64,000 nt of DNA from Rhodoferax sediminis (GCF_006970865.1 NZ_CP035503.1:1625001-1689000); one strand, 5' to 3'; shown: positions 1 through 8,780, numbered from the stretch's first letter. Made by a program: numbers and translations. Notes: generated from the sequence alone by a model not told the origin.

Positions 1-269
1 AGGACGAAGCCGTCATTGCCGAGCTGGTCGCCATCCGCGGCATTGGCCGCTGGACCGCCGAGATGTTCCTGATCTTCCACTTGATGCGCCCGAACATCCT
101 GCCGCTGGACGATATAGGCCTGATCAATGGCATCAGCAAGAATTATTTCTCGGGTGAATCGGTCAGCCGCAGCGACGTGCGCGAGGTGGCCGCCGCCTGG
201 GCGCCATACTGCAGCGTGGCGACTTGGTATATTTGGCGCTCGCTCGACCCGCTGCCCATTGAATATTAG
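1..269 (+). CDS. DNA-3-methyladenine glycosylase II, C-terminal part (5' end outside window)
   Basis: The reading frame is open from base 3 and gives the last 88 residues, ending at TAG 267-269. The peptide contains the end of a helix-hairpin-helix (IRGIGRWTAEMFL) and the loop LPLDDIGL with an aspartate at the usual catalytic place. This is the HhH-GPD signature of AlkA-type glycosylases, which remove alkylated purines from DNA in base excision repair. The N-terminal part lies upstream of the window. It is followed after about 50 bases by accA on the same strand. Confidence 0.85.
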   Translation, partial: DEAVIAELVAIRGIGRWTAEMFLIFHLMRPNILPLDDIGLINGISKNYFSGESVSRSDVREVAAAWAPYCSVATWYIWRSLDPLPIEY

Positions 270-320
270 GCGGCCGAATAGTAAAACTCCACGTTGAGCG
301 GAAAACAAGGAGAACCATCG

Positions 321-1298
321 TTGGGCAAAAAAACATTCCTCGACTTCGAGCACCCGATTGCCGAGTTGGAGACCAAAATTGAAGAGCTGCGCTACGTGCA
401 GACCGAGTCGGCCGTCGATATCTCGGAAGAGATCGACCAGCTGAGCAAAAAGAGCCAGCAACTCACGAAAGACATCTACTCGGACCTGACGCCCTGGCAG
501 ATTACGAAAATCGCGCGTCACCCCGAGCGGCCCTACACGCTGGACTATGTGCGCGAGATCTTCACGGATTTCATCGAGCTGCATGGCGACCGGCACTTCT
601 CGGATGACCTGTCCATCGTCGGCGGCCTGGCGCGTTTCAACGGCACGGCCTGCATGGTGCTGGGCCAGCAAAAGGGGCGCGACACGAAGGAGCGCGGGCT
701 GCGCAACTTCGGCATGAGCAAGCCCGAGGGGTACCGCAAGGCGCTGCGCCTGATGAAGACGGCCGAGAAGTTCAAGCTGCCGGTGTTCACCTTTGTCGAC
801 ACGCCCGGCGCCTTTCCCGGCATCGACGCCGAAGAGCGCGGCCAGTCGGAGGCCATCGGCCGCAACATCTTCGAGATGGCCCAACTCGAGGTGCCGATCA
901 TCACCACTATCATCGGCGAGGGCGGCTCCGGCGGCGCGCTGGCGATCTCGGTGGGCGACCAGGTGGTGATGCTGCAGTACTCGATTTATTCGGTGATCAG
1001 CCCCGAGGGCTGCGCCTCCATCCTCTGGAAAAACTCCAGCCAGGCGCAGGTGGCGGCCGATGCGCTGGGCATCACGGCACACCGGCTCAAGGCGCTGGGG
1101 CTGATCGACAAAATCGTCAACGAGCCCGTGGGCGGGGCGCACCGCGACCCCAAGCAGATGGCCGCGTTTCTGAGGCGCGCCCTGGGCGATGCCTTCCGCC
1201 AGGTGAGCGACCTCAAGGTCAAGGAATTGCTGGACCGGCGCTACGACCGGCTGCAAAGCTATGGCCGCTACACCGACACCAAAGCCGACAGCAAATAG
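321..1298 (+). CDS. accA: acetyl-CoA carboxylase carboxyltransferase subunit alpha
   Basis: AccA pairs with AccD to move the carboxyl group from biotin to acetyl-CoA, giving malonyl-CoA for fatty-acid synthesis in the cytoplasm. The 325-residue product has the family's N-terminal helical part ([19 protein letters not shown]) and the crotonase-fold core with [20 protein letters not shown] and [12 protein letters not shown] chose TTG 321 because AAGGAG lies nine bases upstream and the protein then starts MGKKTFLDF, as in related Burkholderiales. An in-frame TTG at 294 would add nine residues that do not look like AccA. The length is normal and no key residue appears lost. Confidence 0.97.
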   Translation: MGKKTFLDFEHPIAELETKIEELRYVQTESAVDISEEIDQLSKKSQQLTKDIYSDLTPWQITKIARHPERPYTLDYVREIFTDFIELHGDRHFSDDLSIVGGLARFNGTACMVLGQQKGRDTKERGLRNFGMSKPEGYRKALRLMKTAEKFKLPVFTFVDTPGAFPGIDAEERGQSEAIGRNIFEMAQLEVPIITTIIGEGGSGGALAISVGDQVVMLQYSIYSVISPEGCASILWKNSSQAQVAADALGITAHRLKALGLIDKIVNEPVGGAHRDPKQMAAFLRRALGDAFRQVSDLKVKELLDRRYDRLQSYGRYTDTKADSK

Positions 1299-1321
1299 CC
1301 ACTGCCGTTCATGAGCAAGTC

Positions 1322-2272
1322 ATGAACACCCGGCTGCTGGACGCCATGCGGGCCTTCTCGCCCGGCCTGCCGCTGGGTGTGGCCTACAGCGGCGGGGCCG
1401 ACTCCACCGCGTTGCTGCTGGCCTGCGCCGAGAAGTGGCCGGGGCAGGTGAGGGCGCTGCATATTCACCATGGTCTGCAGGCGGCGGCGGATGAATTCGA
1501 GCAGCACTGCATCGCGTTTTGCGCACGACTCGGGGTGCCGCTGGTGGTGCGGCGCGTGCACGCGCGTCATGCGCCAGGGCAAAGTCCGGAAGACGCCGCG
1601 CGCACTGCACGTTATGAGGCTTTCAGGGCTGTAGCCCTTGAGGAGTGGGCGCAGTATGCTATTACTAACATAGCAATTGCGCAGCACGCCGACGACCAGG
1701 TCGAGACGCTGCTGCTGGCGCTCACGCGCGGCGCGGGCCTGCCGGGCCTGAGTGCGATGCCCGCGCGCTGGGACCGCGACGGCATCACCTACCACCGCCC
1801 GCTGCTGGGCGTGCCTGCCCCGGAGATTCGCGCCTGGCTGCGCGAGCGTGGCGTCGCCTTCATTGATGACCCGAGCAACGCCAACGAGCAATTCACGCGC
1901 AACCGCATCCGCGCGCGGTTGCTGCCCGCGCTCGACGCGGCCTTCCCGCAGTTCCGCGAGACCTTTGCGCGCAGCGCGGCGCATGCGGCGCAGGCGCAGG
2001 CGCTGCTGCAGGAGGTGGCGGCACAGGACTTGATCGAGGTGGGTAATCCGCCGGCCATTCGCGCGCTTCAAACGCTGTCGCGCGCGCGCCAGGCCAACGT
2101 GCTGCGGCACTGGCTCAAAACTACCTACAACGCCACGGCCAGCAGCGCGCAGCTGCACGAATTGCTGGACCAGATCGCGGCCTGCACTACGCGCGGGCAT
2201 CAGATCCGCATCAAGGTGGGGACCGGATTTGTGCAGCGCAAAGGAGCGGGCCTCGATTGGTACAATCCCTAG
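1322..2272 (+). CDS. tilS: tRNA(Ile)-lysidine synthase
   Basis: TilS uses ATP to attach lysine to C34 of tRNA-Ile(CAU), so that it reads AUA codons. The 316-residue protein has the PP-loop YSGGADSTALL near residue 22, HIHHGLQ, AQHADDQVETLLLAL and RNRIRARLLPAL, all typical of the N-type ATP pyrophosphatase core. The C-terminal part is short, as in other betaproteobacteria. It follows accA by 23 bases and precedes lysC. The stretch just before AQHADD (bases 1621-1680) contains two small inverted repeats and reads like an in-frame repeat insertion; it is described separately. Confidence 0.95.
   Translation: MNTRLLDAMRAFSPGLPLGVAYSGGADSTALLLACAEKWPGQVRALHIHHGLQAAADEFEQHCIAFCARLGVPLVVRRVHARHAPGQSPEDAARTARYEAFRAVALEEWAQYAITNIAIAQHADDQVETLLLALTRGAGLPGLSAMPARWDRDGITYHRPLLGVPAPEIRAWLRERGVAFIDDPSNANEQFTRNRIRARLLPALDAAFPQFRETFARSAAHAAQAQALLQEVAAQDLIEVGNPPAIRALQTLSRARQANVLRHWLKTTYNATASSAQLHELLDQIAACTTRGHQIRIKVGTGFVQRKGAGLDWYNP
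1625..1675. repeat. small inverted-repeat element embedded in tilS
   Basis: Two short hairpins lie back to back in the coding frame: AGGGCT-gt-AGCCCT (1625-1638) and TGCTAT-tactaac-ATAGCA (1657-1675). The string TAGCCCTTGAGG...GCTATTA resembles the short dispersed repeats often seen between genes in Comamonadaceae, in which a TAGCCCTT block is followed by an AGCTATTA block. This resemblance is from memory and not from a search. The reading frame of tilS is kept. Confidence 0.4.
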
Positions 2273-2294
2273 GTTTTGCTCTGAAAAAATTCCA

Positions 2295-3581
2295 ATGGCA
2301 TTGATCGTTCACAAATACGGCGGCACGTCGATGGGCTCGACTGAGCGCATCCGCAATGTAGCCAAACGCGTGGCCAAATGGGCGCGCGCAGGCCACCAGA
2401 TGGTGGTGGTACCCAGCGCCATGAGCGGCGAGACGAATCGCCTGCTCGGGCTGGCAAAAGAATTGGCGCCGGCCAAGCCCACCGGCGCCTACAGCCGCGA
2501 ACTCGACATGCTGGCCGCCACCGGCGAGCAGGCCTCCAGCGCGCTGCTGGCCATTGCCCTGCAGACCGAGGGCATGGAGTCGGTCAGCTACGCCGGCTGG
2601 CAGGTGCCGATCCGCACCGACAGCGCCTATACCAAGGCGCGCATCGAATCCATCGACGACGCGCGCGTGCGCGCCGACCTGGATGCGGGCAGGGTGGTCA
2701 TCGTGACCGGCTTCCAGGGCATCGACGATCAGGGCCACATCACCACACTGGGCCGGGGTGGCAGCGACACTTCGGCCGTGGCCGTGGCCGCCGCCATGAA
2801 GGCCGACGAATGCCTGATCTTTACCGACGTGGATGGCGTCTACACCACCGACCCGCGCGTGGTGCCCGAGGCGCGCCGCCTGCAGACCGTGAGCTTCGAG
2901 GAAATGCTGGAAATGGCCAGCCTGGGCTCCAAGGTGCTGCAGATCCGCTCGGTGGAGTTTGCCGGCAAGTACAGGGTGCCGCTGCGCGTGCTCTCCAGTT
3001 TCACTCCGTGGGACATCGATATCAACGAGGAGGCCAAGTCCGGCACCCTGATCACCTTTGAGGAAGACGAACAAATGGAACAAGCCATCGTGTCCGGCAT
3101 CGCGTTCAGCCGCGAAGAGGCCAAAATATCCGTGCTCGGCGTTCCCGACAAACCCGGCATCGCCTACCAGATCCTGGGCGCCGTGGCCGACGCCAACATC
3201 GAGGTTGACGTCATCATCCAGAACATCAGCAAGGACGGCAAGACCGACTTCAGCTTCACGGTGAATCGCAGCGAATTCGCCAGGGCCGTCGACCTGCTCA
3301 AGGACAAGGTGCTGCCCGGCTTGGGCGCGCAGGAAATCAAGGGCGACCCCAAGATCTGCAAGGTCTCCATCGTCGGTATCGGCATGCGCAGCCACGTCGG
3401 CATCGCCAGCCAGATGTTTCGCTGCCTGTCCGAGGAAGGCATCAACATCCAGATGATTTCCACCTCCGAGATCAAGACCTCGGTGGTGATCGACGAGAAG
3501 TACATGGAGCTGGCCGTGCGCGCGCTGCACAAGACCTTCGATCTGGATCAGCCCGGCGACGGAAAATCCGCCCAATCATGA
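2295..3581 (+). CDS. lysC: aspartate kinase
   Basis: LysC phosphorylates aspartate, the first step to lysine, threonine and methionine. The 428-residue protein starts MALIVHKYGGTSMGS with the kinase signature KYGGTS. It has the nucleotide and aspartate loop GRGGSDTSAVAVAAAM and TDVDGVYTTDPR, and ends in two ACT domains (about residues 265-420) that normally bind the feedback inhibitor. I chose ATG 2295; an in-frame ATG at 2229 would add 22 residues that overlap tilS and are not kinase-like. It stands between tilS and tRNA-Ser, a core-genome setting. Confidence 0.97.
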   Translation: MALIVHKYGGTSMGSTERIRNVAKRVAKWARAGHQMVVVPSAMSGETNRLLGLAKELAPAKPTGAYSRELDMLAATGEQASSALLAIALQTEGMESVSYAGWQVPIRTDSAYTKARIESIDDARVRADLDAGRVVIVTGFQGIDDQGHITTLGRGGSDTSAVAVAAAMKADECLIFTDVDGVYTTDPRVVPEARRLQTVSFEEMLEMASLGSKVLQIRSVEFAGKYRVPLRVLSSFTPWDIDINEEAKSGTLITFEEDEQMEQAIVSGIAFSREEAKISVLGVPDKPGIAYQILGAVADANIEVDVIIQNISKDGKTDFSFTVNRSEFARAVDLLKDKVLPGLGAQEIKGDPKICKVSIVGIGMRSHVGIASQMFRCLSEEGINIQMISTSEIKTSVVIDEKYMELAVRALHKTFDLDQPGDGKSAQS

Positions 3582-3596
3582 GATAATTTGCGAACT

Positions 3597-3689
3597 GGAA
3601 ACGTGACCGAGTGGCCGAAGGTGCTCCCCTGCTAAGGGAGTATGGGGTGTAGAGCCTCATCGAGGGTTCGAATCCCTCCGTTTCCGCCA
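3597..3689 (+). tRNA. tRNA-Ser (anticodon GCU)
   Basis: A 93-base cloverleaf with encoded CCA. The acceptor arms GGAAACG (3597-3603) and CGTTTCC (3679-3685) pair, the anticodon stem CTCCC/GGGAG frames the loop with GCT, and there is a long variable arm as expected for serine. The T-arm reads GAGGGTTCGAATCCCTC. A tyrosine integrase gene starts 185 bases downstream in the same orientation, so the 3' end of this tRNA is the likely attachment site of the island. The tRNA is intact. Confidence 0.97.
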
Positions 3690-3725
3690 GAAATGGGTTT
3701 TATGGTGTCCTACATAGCCCTTCAG

Positions 3726-3768
3726 AAGCCCCGAAAACCTAGTGTTTACGGGGCTTTTGGTTTTTTGG
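3726..3768 (+). terminator. Rho-independent terminator after tRNA-Ser
   Basis: AAGCCCCG (3726-3733) and CGGGGCTT (3749-3756) form a stem that can be extended by AAAAC/GTTT in the loop. It is followed by a T-rich run, TTTTGGTTTTTT. It lies 37 bases after the tRNA and before the integrase. Confidence 0.75.
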
Positions 3769-3803
3769 CGTCCAAGAGGCGGTATTGCCAGCTTGCACCC
3801 GTT

Positions 3804-3845
3804 GGGGGTATCTTTGGGGGCATGGGGGTATTCAAGTGGGGGTAT
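3804..3845 (+). repeat. three GGGGGTAT repeats upstream of the integrase
   Basis: GGGGGTAT occurs at 3804-3811, 3824-3831 and 3838-3845, between the tRNA terminator and the integrase start. Direct repeats here are well placed to be integrase arm sites or excisionase/regulator sites at the attL end. A closely similar block (TTGGGGGTAT, then TTTGGGGG) recurs at 58985-59006 with no integrase beside it. Confidence 0.5.
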
Positions 3846-3874
3846 CGCCAAAAGAACAACCCTTGGAGTGCCCT

Positions 3875-5089
3875 ATGTCGCTGACCGATACCGCTATCAA
3901 GAAGGCTAAGCCGGGCGACAAGCCCGCGAAACTGAGCGACGGCAAGGGTCTGTACCTGCTCGTCAATCCCGTTGGCTCCAAGCTCTGGCGCTGGAAGTAT
4001 CGGTTCCTGGGCAAAGAGAAGGTTATGTCGCTGGGGGCTTACCCAGACGTTTCCCTTGCCCAGGCGCGTGATGGCATGGGCGCGGCGCGCAAGTTGTTGG
4101 CCAGCGGCACCGACCCCATGGCGCAGCGCGCCACCGACAGGATCACCAAACAGGCATCCGCTGAAAATTCTTTCCAGTCCGTGGCGTTGCTTTGGTGGGA
4201 TCACTGGCATGGTGCCAAGAGTGCGCGGCATGCGGATGACGTGATGCGCCGCCTTAAAGCGGATGTGTTCCCCGCCATTGGCGCGCGCCCGGTGTCGGAG
4301 ATACAGGCGCATGAGCTGGTGGCGATGGTGCAGACAATTTCAAAGCGCGGGGCCTTGGACATTGCCAAACGGGCTTTGCAGACCTCTGGACAGGTTTTCC
4401 GGTACGCCGTGGCCCATGGCCTGGCCCAACGCAACCCAGCCAGCGACATCAAGCCCAGTGACGTGCTGGCATCGCGCAAGGCGGGCAACTACGCCCGGAT
4501 CAGCGCCAAAGAGCTGCCCGAGCTGCTGCGGCATATCGAGGGCTATGCGGGTGCTGCGGTGACGCGCCTGGCCATGAAGTTGATGGCGCTGACCTTTGTT
4601 CGCACCTCGGAGTTGATCGGCGCGCGCTGGGCTGAGTTTGACTTGGAAGCGCGGCGCTGGGACATTCCCGCTTCGCGCATGAAGATGAAAACGCCGCACA
4701 TCGTGCCGCTGTCCACGCAGGCGGTGAACGTCCTGCAAACGCTGCAACTGGTTTCGGGGCGCGGCACACTGCTGTTTCCCGGTGAGCGCGACCACGAGAA
4801 ATCCATGAGCAACAACACCATCTTGGGTGCGCTGGACCGCATGGGCTACAAGGGGCGTATGACCGGCCACGGATTCCGTGGGGTGGCCTCCACCTTGCTG
4901 CACGAAATGGGCTTTGACCATGCCCACATTGAATTGCAATTGGCGCACCAGGAACGCAACGAGGTAAGCGCGGCCTACAACCATGCGACCTACCTCCAGC
5001 AGCGGACCAAGATGATGCAGCACTGGGCGGACTATCTGGATAACTGCACGATGGGCAAAGTGTTGGCGTTTCAACGTGCGGCAGCCTGA
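3875..5089 (+). CDS. tyrosine-type site-specific integrase (P4 family, DUF4102 N-terminus)
   Basis: This recombinase would integrate and excise the island at tRNA-Ser. The 404-residue product starts MSLTDTAIKKAKPGDKPAKL and has the N-terminal KLSDGKGLYLLVNPVGSKLW / SLGAYPDVSLAQAR domain (about 1-90), a SAM-like core-binding domain (about 105-190) and the catalytic domain. In the latter LTFVRTSELIGARW carries the first arginine, MTGHGFRGVAST the HxxR pair, and the tyrosine is in the AYNHATYLQQR region. I chose ATG 3875 with GGAG nine bases upstream; ATG-type starts further 5' fall in the GGGGGTAT repeats. It appears complete. Confidence 0.93.
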   Translation: MSLTDTAIKKAKPGDKPAKLSDGKGLYLLVNPVGSKLWRWKYRFLGKEKVMSLGAYPDVSLAQARDGMGAARKLLASGTDPMAQRATDRITKQASAENSFQSVALLWWDHWHGAKSARHADDVMRRLKADVFPAIGARPVSEIQAHELVAMVQTISKRGALDIAKRALQTSGQVFRYAVAHGLAQRNPASDIKPSDVLASRKAGNYARISAKELPELLRHIEGYAGAAVTRLAMKLMALTFVRTSELIGARWAEFDLEARRWDIPASRMKMKTPHIVPLSTQAVNVLQTLQLVSGRGTLLFPGERDHEKSMSNNTILGALDRMGYKGRMTGHGFRGVASTLLHEMGFDHAHIELQLAHQERNEVSAAYNHATYLQQRTKMMQHWADYLDNCTMGKVLAFQRAAA

Positions 5090-5226
5090 GGAATTGCTAT
5101 TAAGTTGATAACTGCTTGCGAAATCTCCATGAGGGCTAGGGGCTGATTTTGCATGTAGATGTGTTGCGCAAGGGCATCATCAGCAATCGAGATGACTGCA
5201 CTCAGTGCCCATTTTGCGAAACAGAT

Positions 5227-5818
5227 TTACCCCTCCAGTAACTTGTGCAGGATCCCTAGCTTGCGGCCGACGTCGTGCAAGCTGACTTGCACCAACGCGT
5301 CGTGGCGGTTTTTGATCTGTTGATAGGTCGTCCAGTGCATGCCTTTGGGTTTGCCGCCGCCGCCATTCAAGATGCCAGCCTCCCAGCCCATGCGCTTGCG
5401 CAGCTTGTTGGCCGCGGTCGCCAGCGCCTTCTTTCTGCGTGGCGTAACCCAGCCCGCCACACTGGCGGCAGGCGAAATACCGGCCTGGCGTATAGAGCAC
5501 TGCCACCCGCTTGCTGCACCGTGGGCAGGTGAACCAGTGGCGCTGGCCGCCCAGGTGGCAGGGTGAGGTTTGCGTCTGCACCCGCTGCTCGACCACTTCG
5601 CCGGTGCTTTTCATGCAGTAGGAAGGCACCATGCTTTCAAAATCCACCCGGATGCCGATGCCCGCCACCTGACGGTCTTTCACCAGCCTAAAGCTGCTGG
5701 CCGGCACCAGCAAGCCCGTGCGGGTGATCTGACGGATGTCCCGCGGCATGGAATCACTGGTCTCCGGTTTGCCGCTGTAGCTGCTGCGCCGCCGACTGCC
5801 ACTTCTACCGAATTTCAT
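5227..5818 (-). pseudogene. zinc-ribbon conserved hypothetical protein, frameshifted
   Basis: Two overlapping minus-strand frames make one protein. The N-terminal frame starts at ATG 5818 (MKFGRSGSRRR) and includes the zinc ribbon CPRCSKRVAVLY...CRQCGGLGY. It then changes frame near 5425-5435 to KALATAANKLRKRMGWEAGI and KPKGMHWTTYQQIKNRHD, ending at 5227. I recognise the combined sequence as a widespread proteobacterial hypothetical family with the same order of motifs. No activity is known to me. The frameshift sits in an A/G-rich run (cagaaagaagg), so a sequencing error is possible. Without correction the C-terminal third is lost. Confidence 0.6.
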
Positions 5819-6092
5819 TCTCGGGCTTTTATCGGAATCAATTGGCAAGTCTCACGGATGTTGTGACCAGCAATTCCATGATTTTGGCTGCAATCCTCAA
5901 GAATACTTGGTGCTTGGCGTGTTGCTGGAATGCACGCATGTTTCTGTGTTGCGCGGCTGCTTTTGAGGTCTGCGTGACGCGAGCTTGAGTCACCGCGCTG
6001 GCTCACACCAACGCCATCTAGCTGGCCCTGGGCGTGATGTCCATAGACCCAGGCGACTTCAAACAGTGACGCTGCACCATGGTCCAAAACCA

Positions 6093-6121
6093 TTGACAAA
6101 TCAGTAAACTTTTTGTACATT
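6093..6121 (+). promoter_or_regulatory. strong sigma70-type promoter
   Basis: TTGACA (6093-6098) is followed after exactly 17 bases by TACATT (6116-6121). It points into the 460-base gene-poor leader before the PcfJ-domain gene at 6580, and is the best promoter match in this part of the window. It may drive that operon with a long leader, or a small RNA from 6128 onward. Confidence 0.55.
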
Positions 6122-6147
6122 CTCCCCCACGCCGATTTAACCGATCA

Positions 6148-6305
6148 ACTTGCAGGGCGTTGTATAAATTCTGCTAAAGCGGGCGGCCGCTATGGACTTT
6201 GTTCACAGCGGTTTTTGTTTTTTCGGGTCACAAGACCGTCGCCGGATTTACCACCTCACTTGCCGGGCGACTCATCAAGTACAGCGCTAAAGCGGCGGCT
6301 CTGCT
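6148..6305 (+). repeat. diverged tandem-like repeat in the 5.8-6.6 kb leader
   Basis: Two segments share blocks in the same order: ACTTGCAGGGCG...CTAAAGCGGGCGGC at 6148-6187, and ACTTGCCGGGCG...CTAAAGCGGCGGC starting at 6258. The spacing between blocks differs by five bases. The stretch from 5819 to 6346 otherwise shows no convincing gene. Confidence 0.35.
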
Positions 6306-6346
6306 GGTTTTCAGCGGCCACGCTGGTGTTACCACTGGAGCCAAAC

Positions 6347-6505
6347 ATGTTCGATCTGACCCATCTGATGCGCCTCAAGCGCTGACCCTTCCACCGTGAT
6401 CTGAAGCAACTTGCCGCGACGGCAGGAGTGCGTCTGGAATTTGCCAGTCCCGCTGCGCGCTGCGTGATGGGTCGACTCGTGCCCGAGGCAACCCCAAGCC
6501 AGTGA
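6347..6505 (+). pseudogene. small ORF interrupted by an in-frame TGA
   Basis: From ATG 6347 (GGAG seven bases upstream) the frame reads MFDLTHLMRLKR, then TGA at 6383-6385. It continues in the same frame for 39 codons (PFHRDLKQLAATAGVRLEF...) to TGA 6503-6505. The part after the stop reads like a helical protein with normal composition, so this is either a 52-codon gene killed by one nonsense change or chance. I do not recognise a family. Confidence 0.3.
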
Positions 6506-6579
6506 CGTCGCGGCGTATTGACCACCTGGCGGCCATGTCACCAGCCTGGCAGCACAGAGACAAGAAAGGAAGAACAAGC

Positions 6580-8220
6580 ATGTATCAGTATCAAATGGGC
6601 AATGCCCTCACCGCCCTGCAACCCACCATCGACTTTTCGGCGCTGCTCCCGCGGGGCACTCCGAGCCAGCCCTGCGTCGTGGGTCCGCCCCCGCCGGCGC
6701 TGGCCGGTGTGCACGCGCCGGTTCTGATCAACGCCTGGCACAAGGTGCTGCTGCGCTGCCTAGCACAGCCCACCCAGCTCGAGCTACGCGCCGGCCAGCG
6801 GCGAGTTCATGTGCTGGGCGCCGCGATCTTTGACTTTGCCAGCGACGGCACGATCCAGGTCTACGTGTGGCAATTCAATGAGTGCGAGCGCCTCGCCTTG
6901 GTCCGCCTGGAGGATCAATCCGTCGTCGTGCAGGGCGTGCCCCACCAGGCCCTGTGGATGGACGGCCTGCGACAAGGGGCGCTGCGCACGCTGCGCCAGT
7001 GGCATCACGGGCAGGACGACTTGTGCCAGACCTATGTGACGTGGGCACAGCAAGCTCTGCAGGATCTGTTGTGGACCCCTTCGGTCCAGGCGCGGGTGCG
7101 CAGGCGCATTGCCACTGTTCTGGCGCTGGAGCCGGCGCTGCTGGACATCGCCCAGCGCATCCAGCTGGCGCCAGCGCCCGTGCTACCGCTGCGGCTCAAT
7201 GCCTACAACCACGTCGTGGCCTACCGGCAAGACTATGTGACCCTCGATCGTGAGGCCCCCCAGCTCATCCCCCTGTATGCCTTGCTCGCGCGCGAGCTGG
7301 GCGGCGCTGGCGAGGTCACGGCGCGCATGAAGGCGTATCTGTGCCGCCACGACCTCAAACCGGCCTTGTGGCGCTTGTTGTGCCGCGAAGGCACGCAGTG
7401 GCTTCAGACCAGTTGCAGTTACTTTGACTTCCATGAGGACACGCGGGCCGCAGTGGCAGTGGAGCTGCTGGCGCTGGCCCGGGCCTTTGGTACGGCACGC
7501 CTGGCGCCGTCCTGGCTGCTGCACGGCCTGCTCCAGTTGGGCGGCAATCCCAATGGGCCTGCCCGGACCATGCTGCCCCGGCTGGTCGACCTGTTTGGTC
7601 TGTGTGCGCGGCTCGGCGTTCTTGCCCACCGCGCCGATGCAGTCACGCTGGTCCAACTGCAAGACAACGTCGACGTCATTTTTGGGTGGGCGTCGAAGCA
7701 TGTGGCCGCCATGCCCGGCGATTTCGTGCGGCACGTCGGCCTGGCGGGGCTGCTGCACTGCGTACACCGCGCGCAACAGGAGGAAATGATGGAGTTCGCG
7801 TGCAGCCCTCCGTGGAGGATTCCCTACCAGTTGGCGCTGCCCGCCGGCGCGGTGCAGCCGGTGATCCTGGACAGCGCCCTGGCGGTGTGGCAGGAGGGAC
7901 AGGAGATGCACCACTGCGTCGACCGGTACATCGAGCGCTGTGCTTCGGGCGAGTGGTTGATGGTCTCGCTGCGAGGCTCGCTGGGCTCTGGCAGCACCAA
8001 GCGGGGCCTGGCCACGGTGGCGTTCAACCTGCACTCGCGGCCAGTGCACATTGCGCAAATCTCCGGCTTTGCCAATGGCCTGGTGGAGCCGCCAGTGCTG
8101 GCACTGGCCCAACTATGCGCGGGGCAGTTAGAGGCGCAAAGGCGGGCTCTGGGCACAGGCCAGGATGGGAGCGAGAGCACAACCCGTACCAACAGGGAAT
8201 GGATCGCACTATGCGACTGA
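6580..8220 (+). CDS. PcfJ-domain protein
   Basis: The 546-residue protein has near its C-terminus the PcfJ signature: QEGQEMHHCVDRYIERCASG (about residue 438), then LATVAFNLHSRPVHIAQISG. PcfJ-like proteins occur on conjugative plasmids and mobile elements; their biochemical role is not established as far as I know. The first 400 residues are leucine- and alanine-rich, probably helical, and I recognise no other domain. I chose ATG 6580 because AAGGAAGA precedes it; the frame is open further upstream to 6502 but without a better start. It begins a three-gene plus-strand run with 8302 and 8781. Confidence 0.75.
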   Translation: MYQYQMGNALTALQPTIDFSALLPRGTPSQPCVVGPPPPALAGVHAPVLINAWHKVLLRCLAQPTQLELRAGQRRVHVLGAAIFDFASDGTIQVYVWQFNECERLALVRLEDQSVVVQGVPHQALWMDGLRQGALRTLRQWHHGQDDLCQTYVTWAQQALQDLLWTPSVQARVRRRIATVLALEPALLDIAQRIQLAPAPVLPLRLNAYNHVVAYRQDYVTLDREAPQLIPLYALLARELGGAGEVTARMKAYLCRHDLKPALWRLLCREGTQWLQTSCSYFDFHEDTRAAVAVELLALARAFGTARLAPSWLLHGLLQLGGNPNGPARTMLPRLVDLFGLCARLGVLAHRADAVTLVQLQDNVDVIFGWASKHVAAMPGDFVRHVGLAGLLHCVHRAQQEEMMEFACSPPWRIPYQLALPAGAVQPVILDSALAVWQEGQEMHHCVDRYIERCASGEWLMVSLRGSLGSGSTKRGLATVAFNLHSRPVHIAQISGFANGLVEPPVLALAQLCAGQLEAQRRALGTGQDGSESTTRTNREWIALCD

Positions 8221-8301
8221 GCCCGCGCCGGCCGATGCCAGCCCGCTCGGGTGCATTCGCGTCTTCGATCCAGCAACTCTAAGCAACGAAGGGAGACCTC
8301 C

Positions 8302-8736
8302 ATGGGAACACGCGCGCGCCTTGGCCGCTGCAACGCGGATGGCAGCATCACCAGCATCTATACGCATTGGGACGGCTACCCCCAGCACCACTTGCCCATC
8401 CTGACCGGGCACTACGCCGCGCCGGCATGGCTCGACGCCCTGCTCTCGTTGGGCGATCTGTCGGTGCTGGCGCCGCAGATCGGCGAGCCGCATGACTTCG
8501 AGGATCGGGCGCATCGCCACTGGTGCACGGCTTATGCCCGGGACCGGGGAGACACGGGCGTCGCCGCCATCACGAGTGCCAATCTGACGGCCTTTGCCGC
8601 GGCCTGCAGTCGCTGCGGGGCCGAGTACGCCTATCTGTGGGATGGGGTTGCGTGGCGGCAAGGCCGCGTCATGGATCGGCCGGTGCCGCACCTCGTGGGC
8701 ATGGTGCCAGACCTGCGCAACCTATCCAATGCGTAG
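8302..8736 (+). CDS. conserved hypothetical mobile-element protein
   Basis: A 144-residue protein beginning MGTRARLGRCNADGSITSIY, followed by THWDGYPQHH. Small proteins with the pattern [ST]R[AS]..I....DG.I.SIY.HWDGYP are common in phages and plasmids and have no known function. The start has AGGGAGA upstream. The downstream part contains a possible single Cys pair (CSRCGAEYAYLW) but no full zinc site. It lies 81 bases after the PcfJ gene and 44 bases before the deacetylase-fold gene, so the three are probably co-transcribed. Confidence 0.6.
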   Translation: MGTRARLGRCNADGSITSIYTHWDGYPQHHLPILTGHYAAPAWLDALLSLGDLSVLAPQIGEPHDFEDRAHRHWCTAYARDRGDTGVAAITSANLTAFAAACSRCGAEYAYLWDGVAWRQGRVMDRPVPHLVGMVPDLRNLSNA

Positions 8737-8780
8737 CCACTGCGCCGCAGTCTCAATTTCAAATCAAACCAGGAGGTTTT

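Noticed and set aside
2211..3575. 454-codon minus-strand frame opposite lysC
   Set aside because: A shadow of lysC caused by high GC codon usage; its composition (His/Gly/Asp-rich) is not that of a real protein.
3804..3845. GGGGGTAT repeats as CRISPR or origin
   Set aside because: Short, unevenly spaced and next to an integrase; integrase or regulator sites are more likely.
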